From Liolophura sinensis (lineage: Eukaryota; Mollusca; Polyplacophora; Chitonida; Chitonidae), in contig NC_088301.1 in the NCBI RefSeq assembly GCF_032854445.1, forward strand, positions 24,028,226-24,092,225: a DNA stretch of 64,000 nt, given 5' to 3'. The translations under genes were made by a program, and so were the position numbers. Positions within the stretch are counted from its first letter, which is position 1; each line of letters opens with the position of its first letter. Under the pieces are notes generated by a model. The model was not told the origin of the DNA and ran no database searches. It saw nothing but the letters and a program-made list of their open reading frames with translations. Shown piece by piece: positions 12,801 through 25,316 of the stretch.

Positions 12801-15800
12801 CTGGTTTGAATTATTTACTTGGCAGTACTTCTGAATGTTTCTCTGACCTGGTGGAGATTCTACATATATGCTCTGTTGGTGAATTCACCTGTCAGTTCAC
12901 CAAGTCATATCAGTATCTGGGATCTATGTTCATGCCTGTTGTTTTTTTCCACTGTGGCGGGTAAGGTTTTACACCCAGCCTAATCCTGCAGACAATGGTA
13001 GAGCAGTGAGGTGATTAACATCTGGAGAACCACAACCCACCTGTGATCGATAGACCTTCACATACTTACTTGCCTATTTATACATACTTTTGTATGAGCT
13101 CAAGTTACATTTTAGTGTGTTTAAGGTACTAAGTCTGCTGAAGCTTCCAGGGGACATATATACATGCTCCTTGGATATAAGGCACTAATCTTGTACACAA
13201 GACTTGGATGTGTTGGTTAACATGGGATGTACCTGTACGTCTTTATGTGTTACCATTTCCATGACATGAGAACTGCAGACATTTCATTATATGGCATAGT
13301 TAAGGTGGAAAGTTCTACATGACACCATCCTGGTTGGGATCAATGTCTCCTAGACCTGAGCACATCCTCGGTGAGCGTCGATTCTCCAGTCAGTCTCGAA
13401 GCTCCCATGTGGGAGTAGACAGCGCCATGGTGGTCACTCCAGTCCAGCAGAGACCACGCACCTCAGCCGTCAGGAAGAGACACAACTCTCTCCGACAGAT
13501 CTACGGTGCCCGGTGCGAGATAACTCTGCTGGGAGAAGAAAGCTATTACTCATACACAACTCGTTCCATAACTTCACCACGATTCTTCTTGGGGTAGGTT
13601 ATTGTGCTACTATGACACGTGAAGGGCCCCAAGTCATTAAAATCAACAAAAAAATCAAGTCAGCATGGAAACAGTTTTGTTGGAATCTTCTGGTCATGAA
13701 GAGAAAGGTGTCATTTATTTGTGCTTTTGTCTATTTAACATACAATACAGGAAAAGTATTTTAGCCACAACGAGCAGCTCTGTAGGTAGATCAGTCTAAA
13801 CCTACCATGGGTCTGGTGCAAGACAACATTAAAGTTTTGCAGGATGCCCCAGCTATTGCCAATTTTCGCTTATTTTTACTTTGTCATTTTGTAAGTTCTC
13901 TACTTACATAGGTAAGTCATCTGCATGCTGCTTAACTTTTTTTTTTACATGATTGTGTAATCGGAAGTGACTACATGTACTTCTTTGTGGCAGTGACCCC
14001 TGTGTTATTTTGTTATGGGGTTCACCGGCCAATCTGCTGTTTGCACCGTATAGCCATTTAATTGTCAACATACTTATCATTTATTGAAATCTTTCTTTGA
14101 CTCAACACGTGTTCATGAATAGCATGTTGGAGAGTTATTCAATCAGGTAGGGGCATATTAAATGTGAAATTACAGTTTACAGTACAAGTTAAAACATGTC
14201 CTACCATAACTCATTATCAGAGGCTTTACTTCTGACTGAGGCATATTTCTAAAGCTGTGCTGGACAATGGTGAATCCCCATGGTCAGGCTGGGTTATTGT
14301 TCATGATCACTGGGTCTGCCTGAGTGAAGACTGATCATTGATCCTGCATCAATCAGCTGTGATTGTGGCTTGATCACGTTGGTTTATACTGTAGCTGTTT
14401 AAAATGAAGGAAGGGATTAGCCAGTCTATCTATCTCCATGTACCTTTTATTACCTGCATATTTGCTCCTTATCATACGCTATGCTCTGGCTGGAGCTTTG
14501 TTGCACTGCTAATATAGTGGCACGACACCTTACAATCCAGGCTTGTATATAGCTGTTCAGGTATCTTCTATAATCAATCTTGTGCATCAGTCCATTATTG
14601 ACAGAGCCCTTGTTATACTATTACCTGTGCCCTGTGGATATACAGGTGTACAGGTACTTCCCATGCAAGTGCTCACTGGTACTAGTGTCATGGATCTGCT
14701 CATCTGGTATTACGTGTAATGAATTTACCTGTGGAATATACTGTTATGAATCCATGATATCCAACCGATGGAAACTTCTCATAAAAAGGCCAGTTTCCTT
14801 ATCCCAGAATGCCCGTGGATATTTCCAATACGCTTACAGCCTTTAAGGAAGTCAACAGGCATTTTGTAAGTTTCTGGTAGTCCGTCCATTTTGAGGGGCA
14901 TATTTTTTAGACCTGTGAAGTGACACTATTATGATTCAGGACCTTTAGACATTTTATCATAGAGACTGGATTGTAGCTCTTGCTACATTTAAAATATTAC
15001 AATGTATAAGTTTCTACTGTAACCTTCTACTGTTTTTAATGATTTATTTATTTATTTGATTGGTGTTTTATGCCGTACTCAAGAATATTTCACTTATACG
15101 ACGGCGGTCAGCATTATGGTGGGTGGAAACCAGGCAGAGCCTGGGGGAAACCCACGACCATCCGCAGGTTGCTGGCAGACCTTCCCACATACGGCCGCAG
15201 AGGAAGCCAGCATGAGCTGGACTGGACTCACAGCGACCGCATTGGTGAGAGACTCCTGGGTCATTGCGCTGCGCTAGCGCGCTAACCAACTCAGCCACGG
15301 AGACCCCTCTGTTTTTAATGTGATGTTGTTATGATGAGCTAGGGAAGGAACATTTGTGGTTGATAAAATGGTGTCAGGGTGTTTGACAGGCCTTCATTAA
15401 GACAGGCCTTCAATATAATTGTCTGATACGGTCACTTTATTTGAAGGGGTAAAATCCACAGATTTGTAATGCATATGAAAGTGAAGCATTACAAAATTTG
15501 TGTGCAAACACTGAACATTAGAAAGATATACTTGAAATGACCATAAATTTTGTCATTGACTAACTTGCCCTTTTTTAATTCGCCTTCCGTCACAAGTCTT
15601 TAGTTGCACGATGCAAAACATGTTGTATGCTGTGATTTCTTCTGTGATGTATTTGGTCTACTCATTGTGACATCGCTCTGTTGACGCTGCAGTAGAATGT
15701 CCAGCGTCACTGTAATGAAGTAATACATCCCACTTCGGACTTCTGCTGGTAACCCGTTTACACTTGTATGTTGATTAGGTTCACGACAGCATAATGTGTT

Positions 15801-18543
15801 GGAAATGTCTTGCAATGTCTTTGCTTTCCAATTCATTCTCACCATTTTTCATGAATTCTGTCCTTTCAGTTCAACCAACACATCTTCTGGTCCGTATTCT
15901 ACTGACATCCTATATGGGGGTGACATAGATAAGGGTGGCCAGGACCTCCGCCTGGGGCATTCCAGTGTTGTGGACGGCGACAGAGTGAAAGATGGTAAAA
16001 GAGACAGGGCAGAGTTCAGGGAGCAGAGGAAGAGCCTGTATTCTAGAGATTCTCTCTCATCATCCTTTGAAAAAGGTGGGTTTTAGAATTTTTCAGTTTT
16101 TTGTGCAGACACCAGTTTGATTCTTGAAATTCTTGGAATTCTTGAAAGTTTTGTAATTCCTTAAAAGGTTTTCAAGAACTTAAAAGAAGAGTGTTGGTGA
16201 CGTCCATAAAATTTATCAGTGTTATTAAAAATTTCATATTGCACCGTGTTCAAATTAGACCCTTATAAGCTATAAACAAAATAGTACCCACTGTTCTCCA
16301 CATGAAGGTGATTGAGGGTTTCTTGAAGAGATTGTCCAATTCCTCAAAAAAAAAAAAAGGATGCAGGTGATTGATTTCCATAATTATTTCTACCTGTGCT
16401 ACTGACTAACCACATCTGTTTGTGTCTCCCTGTTCAACAGTGAGTTTGGATAAGGATGACCGGCCTAACCCCACCATATCCAGCCTGGCCAAAATTAACC
16501 AGTTTAAACCTAATGGTCTCAGGAATAACCTAGTCTCCAAAGGTAAGAACTACCTGTGCGTGGTGTTATCATCTCATACGCTTACTTGTTCAGTAATAAT
16601 TTCATCACATAAATCCTATTTGTACTAGGGGTAATGGCAACCATATTGCACTCATTTAAGATTAATTGATTGAAATTTCAAAATGTTCCAACCTCAAAAA
16701 GTTGATAAATATACATGGGAAAATTACCTTCTTTGGTAGTTTAGATATAAACTTCAGAACTCGTGAGCTCAAAAAAAAGTCATAGAGCATATAGATTGTT
16801 GCGACAGAAACCTGTTATGTGTGTTCGAAATATGGGTACGGAGATGCATTAAACTAATAATCATTCATACATGTGATAGTTCATACATAAAAGTTTAAAT
16901 GTTGTTACTTTCAGTATTGTTGATTGTTCAGGTCATTCGGCCCATTAGTCTTGCATAAACCAGCATTCGGCTGGGGGACTATGCATCCCTGAGGCCTGGT
17001 CCCTTTGCATTGTTTTAATGTTATTGTGTGTTAAATATGATGACAACACAGCATTATGAGTAATTCCAGAACAGTGACGTCTAATAAATTGCAAGTAACA
17101 TTAGTGCCTTTCTCTTTTTTCACAATTCAGCTTAAGCCATGGTGCTAGGGGGCATGTAATTTGCTACCATTTATACATTTACTTGAACGGTTAGAATAAA
17201 CCCCAAACTGAGATAAATTGACAAGAGGCCATATTTTACAGGTTACTTGTGACCGTTTGCCAGATGTCACACTGTCGTTTCTGCTCTGGTTTTTTCTCTC
17301 TGTGCTTTACATCTTAATTATTTTGAATATTTTCCCTTGGTCAGTCCATGTAGATGATCGTTTCCTATTCTCAAAAACACACGCAAAACATCACCTCAAA
17401 ATTTCATTTGGGTGCTAAAACCAGTTACTAAAGTTATAAATTTCCATTGCACTTATTTCAGTTGTATGTAAAATTAAATTTACCGTTTCTTTTTCTGTGA
17501 AGGGAGAGGTGGCCAGGATGAGCTAGTTGCCATGGGAACCCTCTGGAGCCCAAACGTCCATCCCAAACCCTTGCGAACCTTGTCAGTGTGCACAAATGGC
17601 AATAGCACAACGTCAACCGCACCACGACGAGTCTCGTCAGTATCTGTTCCCACTGGGGTGTACAGGCAAACACTTAATGCGCCCAGTCATCAGGTGGCCA
17701 GCAAATCCTCTGCAAATGGTGAGTGCTTTTCATTCACCAGCCTTTAACACACAAAACAAGAACTTGTGGGTTGGATTGGCTTAAGTATGATCTTCCCCAA
17801 AATGCATGTTACCTTGATGGTTTTAAATTAGTTAGTTATAGCATAAGGCATCGGGAAGAGGTTTCTGTCACTAAAGCATTCTTTCTTTTGATAAAAATTA
17901 AGAGTAAGCATGGATACTCTCGAGGGTCCTTTGTTGAAAATTTTCTTTTCATCGCAGTTGATGAGACCCAAATCCCTTCTCAGGTATTTTGTCAAAGGTA
18001 GCAGATTACGATAACCTCTCCAATTCCTGCACTGATGACTGTTGTCGCCTTCAAGAAAATTGTCAACTGGGTTTTGTTTTTCACCAAGGCTATTGAATGT
18101 GGGGGAATTCCCTGCCCAAAGTCAGGATTGAACCCATACCTTATGTTGTCATCATCTTATGGTGACAACCCTCTCCCAGTACAACATTAAACACTAGTCG
18201 AAGAGTAAATTCATGGTCTGTTAATCATATGAGGTCTGATCATAATGCATACATGTCTAATTATACATGGCATAATTAGATTTCTGATCAGGAATAAATA
18301 ACCAGTGTGTTGCAGTTATAACCTAACCTTAAATCTTTTCTGATTTTTGTGAATTTGATTACATCTAAGTATATATTTCTCTCTGCAGGTCAGGATCAAA
18401 AGTATGGAGACCCGTTTGTAGGAGCACCTCCTCAGTACCAGCAGAGGCTGGCAGAGTTATCCACACTAGAGGCTGACACAGTCAGATATGAAAGGACTCG
18501 AAAGTTAAAGAAAAAACAGCCTAAGCAGGACAGAGATTCTTGA
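9899..18543 (+). CDS. six-exon gene for an unrecognised basic, likely disordered protein (~355 aa)
   Basis: The exon model is 9899-10047, 13354-13593, 15870-16075, 16441-16542, 17503-17718 and 18389-18543. Every junction has GT..AG ends and the reading phases agree throughout (2, 2, 1, 1, 1), giving 1068 bases. The five downstream exons are well supported. The first (MSKKLSPGPGLDWIYPPSN...) is weaker: it has an in-frame stop just upstream and a phase that fits exon 2. An alternative start is the ATG at 13319. The protein is rich in Ser, Arg, Lys, Pro and Asn with no membrane segment or enzyme motif. Segments that look constrained are IYGARCEITLLGEESYYSY in exon 2 and QYQQRLAELSTLEADTVRYE plus a lysine-rich end (RKLKKKQPKQ) in the last exon, which could form a short helix. 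I do not recognise the family. A scaffold or cytoskeleton-binding role would only be a guess. The last two introns are short (about 670-960 bases), the first about 3.3 kb. Confidence 0.7.
10695..10722. repeat. (ATCC)n microsatellite in intron 1
   Basis: About seven perfect ATCC units, followed by two imperfect ones to about 10733. Confidence 0.9.
10833..10975 (+). mobile_element. SINE family A, 3' part, decayed
   Basis: Contains ACTTGCGGATGGTTGTGGGTT, a CCGCCATAATTCTGGCCGCC block, ATAAGTGAAATATTTTAGAG and AAAACACCGATCA. These are the 3' half of family A. The tRNA head is absent. Confidence 0.7.
15040..15306 (-). mobile_element. tRNA-derived SINE, family A, near full length, in intron 2
   Basis: On the minus strand it starts with GTGGCTGAGTTGGTTAGCG (box A) and a degenerate box B, then CAGCTCATGCTGGCTTCC, GGGTTTCCCCC, ACCATAATGCTGACCGCCG, ATATTCTTGAGTACGGC and an AAATAAATAAATAAAT tail. 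It is the best full-length family A copy in the window and lies inside an intron of the 9.9-18.5 kb gene, in antisense orientation. Confidence 0.9.
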
Positions 18544-18899
18544 TTATAGCTTATTTGTACAGTGTAAGTTTGAAATGTTAACTGTGCCAATTACCAGTAT
18601 TCTGTGGACCAATGTAAGATGTTGGTGTAAGGAGATGAACACGCAATAGTTCGGATGTGGAGGTGGAAATAAGAGAAATGAAGTGCTGTGTTCAGGTGGA
18701 AGGCTGTTTAAGGTGCTGATGCAGAAATTCTTTCCATCAGAAAAAGGGAGATGTTCCCCACCTCCTCCCAACCCTGCTCAACACAGAGTGAAGAAGAAGT
18801 TTGCAGTAAGTGCTAAACTGAAGGACATGGCATGTTTTGTTTTGTGAACCAGCAGAAGGGCTTTAAACACTACACTGAAACAACGATAATAGGGATACA

Positions 18900-19125
18900 G
18901 AAGTTGTGACCAAGGTTGTCAAATTCTGTATACAGTGACTCTGCTGGCATGGGAGTTACCAGTCAAAAAAAAGGAAATCTTCCAATGTTTTGATGTGAGG
19001 CAAGATATTTGACTTGGGGAATTCAAGTTTTTGGCAAATTTTGAAGTCTGTGGCTGTAAGGTGTTACTGAACTCACTTATTACAAGCAGAGCTAGTCTAT
19101 TTGTTCAATATGGTTGTTGAAATTA
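18900..19125 (+). repeat. duplicated block, copy 1 (about 222 bp)
   Basis: Shares long near-identical runs with 20997-21222, including AGTTGTGACCAAGGTTGTCA, GGAAATCTTCCAATGTTTTG, GAGGCAAGATATTTGA and AGCAGAGCTAGTCTATTTG. The two are in direct orientation, about 2.1 kb apart. It lies 3' of the 9.9-18.5 kb gene, possibly in its 3' UTR. Confidence 0.85.
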
Positions 19126-19866
19126 AACACTTCCTAAGCTAAACACCTTTAATAGACACCCTTGTGTTATAGAACATAGCTTTCATCAAACAAAATGTTC
19201 TTGAAAGCTTGAAAGAAATATGCTTGTCTTGTCATTGAATGAAAGGAAATGAGAACAAGTTTGCACGTGTTAAAGAAGGTGACAAGCAGTGCAATCTCTC
19301 TCTCTATCATCATCCCAGCACCCCCTTCCCCCTAGAATCTAACTTCACCATGCTGTGGTGGGGGCAAGCTTAAACAAGACGTGGTAACAGGTGCCATTAC
19401 AGAGAAATAACAGGGGCCTGAAAGTATTACAGCTGTTTTGGGACTAATTTGAAGGATCAAAAAGAGCCAGCACAGGAGAACTCTGCTATCATGGTTGTGA
19501 TTTACCTTAAGAGACTTTCTGCAGGAGAAACGTGTTCACCTCTACTGTGTACAGCTAAACCATGAGGTACATGAGTCTACACCGTCACTGTACAGTGACA
19601 GAGAGTTATTGCTTGTACAGCATGTCAAACTGATGCTGAAGAATTTGCATTTCTACAAGGGGGTCAATGTTGCCATGAGATAACTGCAATGTACACATGA
19701 TCTGCGCATACTTACACGTACATGTGGTATCAGTGATGCTTGACTGAAATTGTTCACTGTGAGGAGGTGCGAGGAGGGTCTCTTATTACATTCCCAGAAA
19801 AAACACCACTTATTTTCAGTGTTATGGTACATGTAAATCTAGTTAAGGAGAGTAAATATTCTCATA

Positions 19867-19872
19867 AATAAA
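19867..19872 (+). terminator. possible AATAAA poly(A) signal
   Basis: First AATAAA after the stop codon at 18543, about 1.3 kb downstream, with a T-rich stretch close behind. It could end the 9.9-18.5 kb transcript. There is no independent evidence. Confidence 0.3.
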
Positions 19873-20941
19873 ATTATTCCTTCAATAGTTTCATTTATTT
19901 GAGGAAGACAGCTTACATCTTGCATTATATTTTTCTTCTGTCTCTTTCAGCTAACAGAGTTGTGTCCCTTGAAATTGTCTGGGACTGTTAATGTGCATAC
20001 TTGTTATATTTGGTTGTAACTTTCAATTAAATGTGCCCACAAGACAAGCAGGATAAACTAAATTTAAAAGTCAGCAACAAATACGACAGTATATTCAGTG
20101 TTAATCAACATATCACAAAATATATGCTGTTGTTTTTCTATTTCAATTTAACGGTATGGAAAGAGAATTTTATAGAGATGCTATACAATCCAAAATAGCA
20201 TTTTTTCCCAGTTGTTATGTATGCTTGACAATAAACACATTTGTAACCAAAACAAAATTCGTTGTTTAGCATAAAAGCAATCAATAGAATACTTCTTGTA
20301 AGTCCTGATAAGTGTTTGTCAAAGATGACAGCAAACCACAAAATAGCTTCTCGGTCTATAGATCCGGCAGTCTGAAAGTGTACATGTAGTATTGTTTGTA
20401 TTTCATTTGTCGAGGACTGTTATATCCATATTAGAATAACTATATCAGAGTAATGACACAATACATAAATCTGTATTTTAGAATTCTGATCTTCAGAATA
20501 CCTACAAAGTATTTATTGTTCATTTTTTATGTTTTATAGAGAGGAATAAATTGCATTATTTGGCATGTCATGTTAGCTAAAAATGTGATATATTTTATTT
20601 CTGCTAATTATCAAGGTAACCTTCATATTCAAACCCGATAAACCCGTCTAGTAGTTCTTCTTGTAATAAATTGCATGTAGTGTTAGTGCCGTGTGGCTAC
20701 CACTATAAAGACCAGGCTAATGATTAGCCTTCACGTAAAACTATGTAATAATCTGAATGGTCCTTTAAAGTGCTGGAAATCATAGGATATTAGGTACTGG
20801 TAAGACAGTTTTCTGGATGGAAACTCTGGTTTATTGTTATGTCCACTCATTGTATAAAGAGAATCAGAGTGCCTTCATGTCTGTGTAAAATGTGGTTTGA
20901 TTTTGTTTGTAAAATTCATCATCAAAATTTGAAGTATCGCC

Positions 20942-21285
20942 AGAAAATACAGTTTTCTTAATAACACAGGGACTCCATGTGACACAATCTGGTACAGGAC
21001 AAGTTGTGACCAAGGTTGTCAAATTCTGTATACAGTGACTCTGCTCACATGGGAGTTGACAGTAAAAAAAGGAAATCTTCCAATGTTTTGATGTGAGGCA
21101 AGATATTTGATGTGGTGAATGCAAGTTTTTGGCAAATTTTAAATTCTGCGGCTGTAAGGTGTTACCAAACTCACTTATTACCAGCAGAGCTAGTCTATTT
21201 GTTCAATATGGTTGTTGGAAAATATAGTTCTCTTAAGAACATGGAGACTCCATGTGACACAATCTGCTACAGGACAACTTAACTT
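20942..21285 (+). repeat. duplicated block, copy 2, with start of a second tandem unit
   Basis: 20997-21222 matches 18900-19125. The preceding segment 20942-20996 (CTCCATGTGACACAATCTG) reappears right after it at 21222-21285, so the locus holds one full ~279 bp unit and the start of another. Confidence 0.75.
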
Positions 21286-22734
21286 AAAACAGCTACATGT
21301 ACCTAATTTGTTCAGAGATAGTTTCTGGACTCAGATAGGTCCAGTGCCACTTACTGGCCGAGGGTTTGGAAATGTTTCTTTTTTCGGGGTTCTTTCACAA
21401 AGTTTATTTTTCTTCGTTTTCAAAGACTGTACCAGTTGTATGCCCATTGGTGCTCTCACAATCTGACCGCTCAGCAGTGTTACACTCATTATGTCATCAA
21501 ATAAATTTAAGGTCACATTTGTGGGGGTTTTTTTGTATTTCATAATTCTTACATCATTTCCACACCTTGCAGCTAGAAATGGTTCAGGTTGAGCATGCTG
21601 TATGTTTTAAGGAAGGACTTCTTTTCTGTTTTAACAATGTTAATTTACTCACAGAGGATTAGACAAAACAAACTAGGGGCTACATTTGGAGACACTTTGA
21701 GCATTTTTGGTAGCCGATCTAAGTTACTTGTCGATGTGTGGGTTCAAACCTGGCCTTGATCAGGGAATTTTGGATTTTCTTGTGGGACCTTGGCAACAGT
21801 ATGTGGTTGGCCACCCTTGTGTTGCCCTTTGTGAAGTCTACCATTTAATGAATATCTCTTCTGCTAGTATGGTGTGCATATCGGTATCTCAAATGTGGGA
21901 AAGTGTGCCAGTAAGTTGTCAAAGGTTGTTGGTTTAGACCTGGCACTCAGGTTTCCTCCACCTGTAGTACTGACTGTCATTTTAATTGTATAAGTGACAA
22001 ATTCGTAAGTAATAACAGTCAAATAAATAGGTAGATAACAATTAGACTAAATTTACATACAGTGTGTGTAATGACAGGGTTCATTGGCCAGATCCATTGT
22101 AGGTATGGTAGAGGTTACTTTGTCATCTTGTCACTTGTTAGTTTTTACTTATTAGTAAAAACTGGTAAAATTTGCTCAGTAGGTCTCAGTGTCACAAAGA
22201 TGTCGTACATGTACAATAATCGCACATATAGGGCAATGGCACCGTAATAGTGACGTACAAAATAGCATTCGACAAAAGCAGGATAATAAAAAAAACGTTG
22301 TGCGCGGCTTTGGGAAACTGGGCCCAGAATCTTGGGTATGATCTGGTCACCTAAAGTGCCACTCTGCTGCATACAGTGGGCACGCCTTGGACCACTGCGG
22401 TTCCAACGTCACCCTCTACCTTAGCCTTACATCGCCGCCAACACTAGCAAATTTTGTACTGGAATCTTGAACAACGACAAGTTCACTAGGGTCACGGTGA
22501 TGTGGCAGGAGGTGATGTCAGAAAACACAAAAACTCTGTCTCAACCTTTGTTTCTAATTATACTTTATACAGAGGTATTCTCTTTATGTAAAGTGTGTAC
22601 AACATGTTTCTAACCAACAACTGAAACTATTTTATTGTTGAATGCCGATTAAATAGTTCTGCACAAGGACATCAGCGCGGAGGCCAGCAAACCTACGCGG
22701 GTCATACAGGCTTCAAACGTCAAGCGCTGATGCT
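21286..22734. other. intergenic, no gene recognised
   Basis: Short ORFs only. 21935-22035 has faint similarity to SINE 3' ends (TTTCCTCCACC, GTATAAGTGA, CAAATAAATA) but is too decayed to bound. Confidence 0.4.
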
Positions 22735-22886
22735 GGCTAAGTGGGAAGGTCTGCCATTAACCTGCGGATGTTCATGGGTTTTCACCGGGCTCTGTCCGGT
22801 TTCCTACCACCATAATGCTGGCCGCCGCCGTATAAGTGATATATTCTTCAGTACGGCGTAAAACACCAATCAAATAAATAAATCAA
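22735..22886 (+). mobile_element. SINE family A, 3' part
   Basis: Shows GAAGGTCTGCCATTAACCTG, ACCACCATAATGCTGGCCGCC, AGTACGGCGTAAAACACCAA and a CAAATAAATAAAT tail. Sequence from about 22670 to 22735 may be a rearranged head. Confidence 0.85.
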
Positions 22887-24563
22887 ACGTCAAGCTTGTC
22901 CATTAGTGACTGTGATCGTAGTGACACGCGCATGCGCTGTAAGGAGTATGGGTTAGTTGCTCCAAGCTCCTGTTGATGATCTCTGGCCTTACATCAGTAT
23001 TGCCTGGCGGCATTATGGCCCGCCATGCAGCCTTGAGCGTCGATACATCTATATATACAGATCTTATTAACAAGATGAAATCTTTTTGAAGAGGAAAAGA
23101 GAAACAATTGATTTCATTGCATTAGAGAAGCACAGAGTTGATTTACACCCAGCTGGATATGCAGAAATATTTCTACATAGCCAGCTGAGATGATCCAGAT
23201 TGTGAAAAGTCCGCCACCCAAAAAGTGAGGTCGTTGTTAAAATTAATATCAGTTCAGACATAACTGTAAAAATATGATGTGAAGCCACTTCACACATGCA
23301 GATCGGGAGCTCAAACGCCTGAGACGGAATGAAATTAATGTGAAAGAGCAACGTGGCAGAATAAAATGTATTGTTTTGCTTTCAGACGAGAATCGTAGAA
23401 AATCTGTAGTCACAACACTGGCATGGCACCGTGCCTTTCATTTGAATTTGAAGGGTAATAGTTGTGGTGTATTGGTGCTCTCAGAGCTATGTTGGCATCA
23501 ACATAATCTGCACACAAGTCAAATATGTGAAGTGATCGTTACGAGACGAGGAAAGTGTTCAATTCTGTCCTTGGACAGGGAGTTTATGTATTTCCTGGGT
23601 CTCCGAGTTCGAGGGGACTTAATCGACGATGCGGTGTATAGCACTTGTTAAAAATCAGTTGTCTTCAACAAATGTTGTTTCGTCATCTGCGTGTACGGAT
23701 ATACGTCGCACGTGGAAAAGCTTGTCAATAATTTGAGGCTAGTGTATCTCGGATAATCTGGTTTCCTAAAAAAAATAACACATCTGAACAATTCTTGAGT
23801 ACGGTGTTAAACGGCAATCAAATAATTAAATGTGTGACGGAAAATACAGAATAAAGGGTTACAAGCCATCGTATGGTGGTATATGATCATTGCTTCATCG
23901 CGTCTTAAGTATGGAAGCTTAGGGCTAGCAGCGATGATGAAGGCTTCGGCTTTTGTGCACCGTTACACATTACTGAATGGGATTTTTGTCCAATGCCACT
24001 ATATTTGTTCGTACATGATAAAGATCGAAATGATGTTTAAAATCGTGGAGGATTCCTCCCGCCCCGGGATATTGCATCTGCATGGTTCGATTTACAGCCA
24101 AGCTCTCACTCACTGAATCAGATGTTCTTTATCAATACAATTAAATCATTATTTAATCATCGGTCATAAACTAAGAAATATAGAAATCATCAGGAACAAT
24201 TATCTGGTTTCAAATTGTTTTGTATGAAACTTGAAGAAAAAATGCATGGGTTGTTTATATAACAATTCTGTTTTATTTTGCCTCCAACATACTTCTATGT
24301 CAAAGTCCATAGAACGTCTTTTATGGGTGTCCAGAGTTTTACCCTAACCCAGGCCCTCTTAATGCGTAAAATCTTCCACAAAATAACAGTGTCAGAGAAA
24401 CCCATCATACGTTCTGATGTATCTACTATTTCTAACCTGTCATCCAAGAAGATTGACTCTATGTAGACAAGATATTTCAACTTTGTTTCAGTTGTATATA
24501 GCGTCTGTATTATATTAACCATTCTGTTTCGTATCTGATGTGTGTATCTATACAGTTTGTCTG
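22887..24563. other. intergenic; SINE tail fragment, no gene recognised
   Basis: A fragment of a family A tail (TTCTTGAGTACGGTGTTAAA) lies at 23790-23832. The 103-codon ORF at 23340-23651 shows no recognisable domain or homologous feel and I do not call it. Confidence 0.45.
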
Positions 24564-25275
24564 GTGGCCGAATCGTTTTGGTTAAATACTGAGCATTCTG
24601 GCCATAGTCTTTGTGAACGGAGATGATCAGATAGCTCTAGTGTAAATTTTGATTGTCGAATCATCAATTTTTACAAAATGCTGAACTGAAGCAGCGAACA
24701 TTCTGTCGATATGAGCACATGTTGTTGAGCACGCGTTTGATTTAGTTCAATTTGGCTGAACTAAAGAAGGGAACAATCTGTTCATCTGGATGATATATGA
24801 GCTCATGCTGATCAGATATCTCCGATATAAAGTTGCATGGCCGAATCATTTTGGTCGCATTCTGAAGTGAATTAAACATTCTTCCCATATTCAACATGAA
24901 CATCAATCATCAGACGGTTGTGTTGTAAAAAATCGACGATGGCTGAATCAGTTTGGCAACATGCTGAACTGAAGTCTGGACAGTCTGCCCATGTAGACTA
25001 GATATGAGAGAAAGTTAATCACATGTTTGGTGATTGACTCATTTTGGCCACTTGCTGAACTGAAGCAGGGAATAGAATCCATAGTTAATGTGAATACTGA
25101 AGATCAGACAGTTGTGATGTAAAAATCGACGATGGCCGAATCATTTTGGCCTCATGCTGAACTGAGGAAAAGGACATTCTGCCCATAGTCATGATGATCA
25201 GTCAGTCAACTCTAGTGCCAAAACGTTTCTGATGACCGAATCCTTTTTGGTAACATGTTGAACAGAATCGGGAAA
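24564..25275. repeat. degenerate minisatellite, about 8 units of 85-110 bp, behind a profilin gene
   Basis: The consensus core GGCCGAATCATTTTGGCCAC followed by ATGCTGAACTGAAGCAGGGA and CATTCTGCCCATAGT recurs near 24568, 24655, 24735, 24842, 24948, 25031, 25134 and 25233. Each unit also carries a GATCAGACAGTTxTGxTGTAAAA-like segment. The array stops about 40 bases beyond the stop codon of the minus-strand profilin gene at 25317-25781, so its transcript probably runs into the array. Confidence 0.85.
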
Positions 25276-25316
25276 TTGCCCGTGGATACAAGGACAACTA
25301 ATACAATACACCAGAA

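Noticed and set aside
23340-23651. 103-codon ORF
   Set aside because: No recognisable domain, irregular composition and no splice or poly(A) support.
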